DNA from: Gemmatimonadota bacterium
GTDB lineage: Bacteria; Gemmatimonadota; Gemmatimonadetes; Longimicrobiales; Gaopeijiaceae
Assembly: GCA_016209995.1 (NCBI GenBank)
Contig: JACQVC010000458.1
Location: forward strand, 1-7,800
Direction: 5' to 3'
DNA length: 7,800 nt
Shown here: piece after piece, positions 6,795-7,800 of the stretch
How positions within the stretch are numbered: position 1 is the stretch's first letter
How the letters are laid out: the number at the start of each line of letters is the position of its first letter
Position numbers and translations under genes: made by a program
Notes under the pieces: model-generated
Told to the model about the DNA's origin: nothing
Database searches by the model: none
The model's input: the letters and a program-made list of their open reading frames with translations, nothing else

Positions 6795-7492
6795 GGCAGA
6801 GTCCCAGGAGCCTGTCCGAGTAATGGGGTGCGGCCGGACAGGCTCCTAGGCCGATCGAGCACGCGGACCCCCGCAGGCGGCACGAAGCGAAAGAAGTCGG
6901 TGGGCACGCTGGCGTTCGGCTCGATTCGCGTCAGGTCCAGGCGCCGCTCGTTCCCGTTCTCCTCCCGGATCTCGAGACGCCGCACCAGCAGGTCCTCGGC
7001 ATCGATCCACAGTCGCACGCGCTCGTACCCCGCTTCCACGCGAGGCACCAGCTCGAGCACGTACGCCGACCGTCGCTCGACCCTTTCCTGTCCCTCGAGC
7101 CGGACCGTGTACTTCGCCGCCGGATTCTCCAGAAATTCGCGGTGGAAATCGAGCCCGCCCGTCACTTCGGTCGAGCGCGAGCGGATCACCTGCCCGGCAT
7201 CGGCGCTCGGATAGTAGACCCAGAAATACTCACCGTCGGAGAGGACGACGTCGCCGGCAGGATCACTGAAGCGCATGGCGAAGCGGTCCGGTCGCTGCTG
7301 GCAGAGCCGGCCGCGCGTCGTGCGGACCTCTCGCAGCAGCGGGATGCGAATCTCCTGAACGAAATCTGCACACACGCTGGCCATCTCGCGGTAGAGCGCG
7401 GCACTACGCTCGAGGATCGCCTGCCCCCCCGCCTGTTGGCTGGGAGAGGTCGCGGCGCTGACCACCCATGCGATCGCTACTAACCCGCTCAT
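6791..7492 (-). CDS. lolA: Outer-membrane lipoprotein carrier protein LolA
   Basis: LolA takes mature lipoproteins from the LolCDE transporter and carries them across the periplasm to LolB or the outer membrane. The 233-residue product has a hydrophobic start (LVAIAWVVSAA, residues 4-14) and the typical half-barrel pattern: MASVCADFVQE (38-47), GRLCQQRPDRFAMRF (61-75), VVLSDGEYFWVYYP (82-95), RVRLWIDAEDLLVRRLEI (158-175) and DFFRFVPPAGVRVLD (199-213). Two cysteines (41, 64) might form a disulfide. Two oddities: the signal peptide has no Lys or Arg before its hydrophobic core, and an in-frame TAG lies only two codons before the ATG, next to the inverted-repeat element. The last 20 residues come largely from a palindrome and look unlike the family. 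The gene overlaps rimO by 4 bp. No Shine-Dalgarno is visible. The family call is good; both termini may be altered. Confidence 0.87.
   Translation of the reverse strand: MSGLVAIAWVVSAATSPSQQAGGQAILERSAALYREMASVCADFVQEIRIPLLREVRTTRGRLCQQRPDRFAMRFSDPAGDVVLSDGEYFWVYYPSADAGQVIRSRSTEVTGGLDFHREFLENPAAKYTVRLEGQERVERRSAYVLELVPRVEAGYERVRLWIDAEDLLVRRLEIREENGNERRLDLTRIEPNASVPTDFFRFVPPAGVRVLDRPRSLSGRTPLLGQAPGTLP
6803..6850. repeat. 48-bp near-perfect palindrome inside the lolA 3' end, next to the rimO start
   Basis: Arms 6803-6818 (CCCAGGAGCCTGTCCG) and 6835-6850 (CGGACAGGCTCCTAGG) are complementary at 15 of 16 positions, with a 16-base loop. The palindrome is 48 bp, exactly 16 codons, and encodes LolA residues 215-230. 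Its lower edge is 8 bases from the rimO GTG, so the RNA hairpin would sit over the initiation region. There is no T run, so it is unlikely to be an intrinsic terminator. Its right terminus, read inward, begins CTAGGAG, as does the right end of the element at 7496-7694. A small palindromic repeat inserted in frame is a plausible origin. Confidence 0.7.
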
Positions 7493-7520
7493 CCGCTAAA
7501 AGGCCGTTGAAAAAGCCCGG

Positions 7521-7548
7521 CGTCATTCCGGCGAAAGCCGGAATCCAG
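7521..7548 (+). repeat. Left inner arm with nested hairpin
   Basis: The arm begins CGTC and ends CCAG. Within it ATTCCGGC (7525-7532), GAAA and GCCGGAAT (7537-7544) form a perfect 8-bp hairpin with a GAAA loop on the plus strand. It is an exact inverted copy of 7632-7659. Confidence 0.8.
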
Positions 7549-7631
7549 ATTCGCTTGCACGGATTACACAGTCCCTGCCGTACAGTGCGATCGATGGGGC
7601 CGTACCAGATCGTATACTGCGCCCGAACGCC

Positions 7632-7659
7632 CTGGATTCCGGCTTTCGCCGGAATGACG
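7632..7659 (-). repeat. Right inner arm with nested hairpin
   Basis: This is an exact reverse complement of 7521-7548. Its core at 7636-7655 is again an 8-bp palindrome, with TTTC in the loop on the plus strand and GAAA on the minus strand. Two short palindromes in inverted orientation are the layout of a REPIN. Confidence 0.8.
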
Positions 7660-7690
7660 GAAACCGCGGCTGTCTTTTTTCAACGGCCTC

Positions 7691-7800
7691 CTAGTGCTCG
7701 GAGCCTGCACCGTCGGCTCGCGCCCGGTCGGCCTCTTCGGTGTGCCGCGGGAAATGGATGCGGAAGGTGGTTCCTTTGCCCGGCTCGCTCTCCACATCGA
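7691..7800 (-). CDS. Sensor histidine kinase, C-terminal end only
   Basis: Thirty-five codons and a TAG stop are visible on the minus strand; the gene continues beyond the right edge. The sequence DVESEPGKGTTFRIHFPR matches the end of a histidine kinase ATPase domain (HATPase_c). The G2-box segment SEPGKGTTF is followed by the last beta-strand (RIHFPR). A short charged tail (HTEEADRARADGAGSEH) follows. Such proteins autophosphorylate on histidine and pass the phosphate to a response regulator, but the sensor part and the partner are not in view. The TAG stop (7693-7691) coincides with the CTA terminus of the adjacent inverted-repeat element, so the insertion may have supplied the stop. A longer ORF in another frame covers the same bases but crosses the repeat and has no family pattern. 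Confidence 0.8.
   Translation of the reverse strand, partial: DVESEPGKGTTFRIHFPRHTEEADRARADGAGSEH

Larger units (their letters stand above)
7496..7694. repeat. MITE- or REPIN-like inverted-repeat element between the histidine kinase gene and lolA
   Basis: The outer arms AGGCCGTTGAAAAA (7501-7514) and TTTTTCAACGGCCT (7676-7689) are perfect inverted copies. Inside them a 28-bp perfect inverted repeat (7521-7548 with 7632-7659) contains a small hairpin in each arm. The 83-bp centre (7549-7631) has no credible ORF. CTA stands on both sides (7496-7498 and 7691-7693, same orientation) and may be a short target duplication or part of the termini. There is no transposase, so movement would need one in trans. 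The element fills the whole gap: one end is the kinase stop codon and the other lies 3 bp from the lolA ATG. GTCATTCCGGC-type hairpins are, to my knowledge, common dispersed repeats in many bacteria. I infer a non-autonomous mobile repeat. Confidence 0.8.

Noticed and set aside
7564..7797. 77-codon minus-strand ORF at the right edge
   Set aside because: It runs through the inverted-repeat element and is out of frame with the histidine kinase ending. Its FRHSGESRNP string is the translation of the repeat hairpin, not of a protein family.

Overview
The window is GC-rich and tightly packed. Every gene I can support is on the minus strand, so the genes read from right to left. LolA and Lnt place it in a Gram-negative (diderm) bacterium that uses the Lol lipoprotein pathway. 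HemL shows tetrapyrrole synthesis by the C5 (glutamyl-tRNA) route. High GC, short intergenic gaps and a signal peptide ending in AAQQ would fit Gemmatimonadota or a deltaproteobacterial relative; that placement is inference.

Layout in reading order: (1) 7800-7691, the C-terminal tail of a sensor histidine kinase. (2) 7694-7496, a non-coding, MITE-like inverted-repeat element between the kinase and lolA. (3) 7492-4027, a cluster of lolA (lipoprotein carrier), rimO (ribosomal protein S12 methylthiotransferase) and hemL (glutamate-1-semialdehyde aminomutase), joined by 4-bp stop/start overlaps (GTGA, then ATGA). A 48-bp palindrome forms the last codons of lolA and abuts the rimO start. (4) A 113-bp gap with a good sigma70-like promoter. 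(5) 3913-537, an unrecognised secreted or outer-membrane protein, a Gfo/Idh/MocA-type oxidoreductase, and lnt (apolipoprotein N-acyltransferase), probably one transcript. (6) A 166-bp gap with a weak promoter candidate. (7) 370 to the left edge, the N-terminus of a protein with a PqqD-like (RiPP recognition) domain running into what looks like a radical SAM domain, cut off by the window just before the expected cysteine cluster.

Lnt finishes lipoprotein maturation in the inner membrane and LolA carries mature lipoproteins across the periplasm, so two envelope steps are encoded near each other. RimO and HemL are unrelated housekeeping functions. The most unusual material is the pair of palindromic elements on either side of lolA and the truncated PqqD-like/radical SAM gene at the left edge. 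I found no CRISPR array, tRNA, rRNA or complete transposase gene.
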